From assembly GCA_037953625.1 (NCBI GenBank), contig CM075655.1:18370001-18434000 (forward strand): 64,000 bases of DNA. Direction: 5' to 3'. The first letter of the stretch is position 1; each line of letters opens with the position of its first letter. Below the pieces are notes generated by a model. The model did not search any database and had not been told where the DNA came from. It worked only from the letters and a program-made list of their open reading frames with translations. Shown piece after piece: positions 61,669-64,000 of the stretch. The translations under genes were made by a program, and so were the position numbers. The stretch comes from Crotalaria pallida. Its lineage: Eukaryota > Streptophyta > Magnoliopsida > Fabales > Fabaceae.

Positions 61669-64000
61669 TGTAACATCCCGCGTTTTTCCGACTAGGACGA
61701 ATAAAATTTTATTAAAGAAGAATTTTGAAAAATTGTTTTACAAAAGGTTTTCGATGAAAATTTTATTCGATTTCGAATTAAGGTGTTGATTTTACAAAGT
61801 TTGGATAAATAAATATTTTTATGAAGTTAGTAAAAATGATTTTTAATGAGAAATGATTTTTATTTTGGTGATTTCTTGCAAAAATAAGTTTCTTTATGGA
61901 TTTTCTTAGATGTGATAACTTCGAAAATCCATAACTTTTTAACCGTAACTCCGATTTTTATGATCTTTATATCAAAACGATCGTATCGAAATGTAGTTTT
62001 CAAAAATGTATCTTTCATAATTTTCTGGGTTGGTTTGCGAAAATTATTTTCCAGAGCTGTAAAGGACGAATTTCCAAGGGATTATTCATGAAAAATAGTT
62101 TTTGATCTTTAATGAATTTTTCCTTTTGGGATTATCTTTAATATATTAAATTATGATTTTAGAAAATGAAATAAGGGCTATAAGTGCAACCAATAAGTAC
62201 AGTTTATTATTTAAAATAAATTGTGTTTAATTGTTAATGTGTGTGTTTGATTATTATTTTGTGACTAAGTGTGTGATTGCTTGATAAATGTGTGTATATA
62301 TGTGTATTTATGTGTGTATGTGCTATGTATGTGTGTGTATGTATAATTGTGATCTTAGAGTTAATGGCTTGATTTTATGAATTAATGAATTTAATCAAGG
62401 AATAAAAAAAATAATAATAAAAATGAAAATAAAAATAAAATTGTAAGACATTTGTGTGTGTGTGCATGTAGAAGATATAGGTGGGGTGTGTGCATGTGTG
62501 CCACGTATGGAGGGGGGGTGTATGTGGAGGCTTGTAAAGCCTTGACTTGATGACCAAGTACCTCTCCCTTAGCCCACTACCTCTTGTTTCTATTCCCACT
62601 CTCATTTCCTTCATTCTTTCCATCCATTCTTTCACTCCCTTCTTTCCTTCGGTTCATTCATTCCTTCTACCATCTCATTTTCCTTTCACACCCACACCAA
62701 CACAAACACTTAGTCTCAAGAGCAACATTAGCTCTTGAGACATGCCAAAAAAAAAAGAGAGAACCATGGAGGAGAAGAGAGAAAACCGTGAGGGTAGAGG
62801 AAGAAGAAAATCCATGCTAGATCAAGCCTTGATTCTTTGAAGATCCAAGTGTTAGGAGAATTAGAGATCAACCCCTTTTTATGGTAGGACTTGAAGATCC
62901 AAAAGAAGATTTTTGTAATAGTATAGATTTTCCTTTTTAGTTGTAGATCTATTTCATATTCTTCCTTGCATGTTGATTTTTCTAAGTTTAAGGATGATTT
63001 TATGTGTTATTATTCTTTGATCTTGGACTATAAGGACTCACTTAAATTGTAATATGTTAGAGTTTTATGTTTGATGTCCTTTCTTCTTCATCATTCTATT
63101 TTCGGTTATGAGTGTGTTGATTTGTTCTTGCATATTAGTTTCTATTGTTGATCTATGTTTTTCAAAGAGTAATAATTAAAGATTGAAGTTTTAAAATGAA
63201 AAATGAACATGCAAAAATATTTAAAGGGTGATTCGGTTTTTAAAAGAATTTTTGAGATAATGATCTTGTTTTCTTGTTTGATTTGGTTTTGTGTGCATGC
63301 AAAGGAAATCATTTTTAGGGAAGTTTAACTTAAAGCATGAAAATTTTGATAAAATGAATTTATTTTTTTTCTTATGTGTGTTTCGGTGTTGGCATGGATT
63401 TTTAGAAAAGGATTTTTATTTGAAGTATTTAGTACATGCATGTGATGATCTAGTGATAAAGAGTATGTTTTAAGGTTAGTTTGATTTTTTCTCTTAAATT
63501 CTTGATTTTGGGTGTTAAATGTTGATGCATGTATGATTTTCCTTGAGATCTATTGATTTTAATGTGTGCATGTCAAGATCTAGGTTAGTTTATTTTGACT
63601 CTTGATTTTTTTAGTTTAAGAAGCTTGATCTTTATTTCTAGATGTGATGCATGTTGAAATTGAATTAAAGAAGATTGTTTTCAAAAAAAAAAAAACTTTA
63701 TTAATTCGGTTTTTGAAAAATAAAATAAGTGATGGATTGATTTTTGTGTAGGTGTGTATTTTTAATTTTCATGAGAAGGAAAGCATGAATAAGTTTGTTG
63801 ACCAAAGTGTTATGCTGAAATTAGGAATGTGTGTGTTTCTAACTTGGATAGATGATGAGTATGTGTGTCTAATAATTCTGGGATTTTGTCACTACCTTAA
63901 TTATGTTAAAATAAGCTTCTTTGAATTTTTGTATGATTTTTGGAATTGATTTCCTATTTTTATAAGAGCAAACCTTGTGAAAATGATTTTCTGAAAATGA
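61669..64000 (+). mobile_element. Start of a long Tekay-like LTR (i), inverted near-copy of c
   Basis: TGTAACATCCCGCG at 61669 through the window end matches the reverse complement of 54272 down to about 51935 with few differences. For example, the 78-codon frame at 62584-62820 is identical to the one at 53122-53358 on the other strand. It is inserted in the SIRE-like interior and the far end is outside the window. No coding sequence. Confidence 0.88.

Overview
This is plant nuclear DNA: AT-rich, intron-containing and made mostly of nested retrotransposons. The mix of long-LTR Ty3/gypsy elements with TGTAACA...TGTTACA ends, SIRE-like Ty1/copia LTRs, Athila-like elements, a TRIM and a Helitron suggests a dicot. 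LTRs carrying TAATCGATTAC words point to a legume (moderate confidence, from memory of legume repeats). I see one intact host gene and no tRNA, rRNA or CRISPR locus.

Layout. 1-10 kb: end of a SIRE-like LTR, a broken gag on the + strand split by a SIRE-like solo LTR, then a decayed Athila-like element on the minus strand (RT, protease, gag, tRNA-Asp primer site, LTR) whose LTR holds another solo LTR. 10-21.9 kb: a Tekay-like LTR, a foldback, another Athila-like LTR fragment, a gag/leader/LTR fragment of a further element, and a 5.6-kb solo LTR with perfect target-site duplication (TSD). 22-28 kb: a low-repeat island with a complete ten-exon PIN-LIKES (PILS) auxin-carrier gene. 28.7-30.3 kb: TRIM relics with a MITE-like insert. 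30.9-37 kb: two solo LTRs with TSDs. 37.8-64 kb: a Russian-doll nest, Athila gag > LTR h > LTR o > solo LTR e > solo LTR c > complete element d, plus a Helitron and a SIRE-like LTR in o, the latter holding an inverted copy of c's LTR that runs off the window.

No element here encodes a full set of retrotransposon proteins. Element d (42293-51366) is structurally complete, with TSD AAACT, an iMet primer site, a polypurine tract and LTRs differing at only about 20 sites by eye. It carries no gag or pol and so must have moved in trans.

Two patterns cut across element families. (1) Many LTRs carry pairs of short self-complementary words set about 20-23 bp apart. The word differs between LTRs (TAATCGATTA, ACTCGAGT, CGCCTAGGCG), but the spacing and paired arrangement recur in copia/SIRE-like, Tekay-like and Athila-like LTRs. 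(2) The Tekay-like LTRs share a splice-donor-like and a splice-acceptor-like block on the minus strand that would define a 0.9-1.4-kb intron inside the LTR, with minisatellites within it. These, with the duplicated-end Helitron and the six-level nest, are the main points for follow-up.
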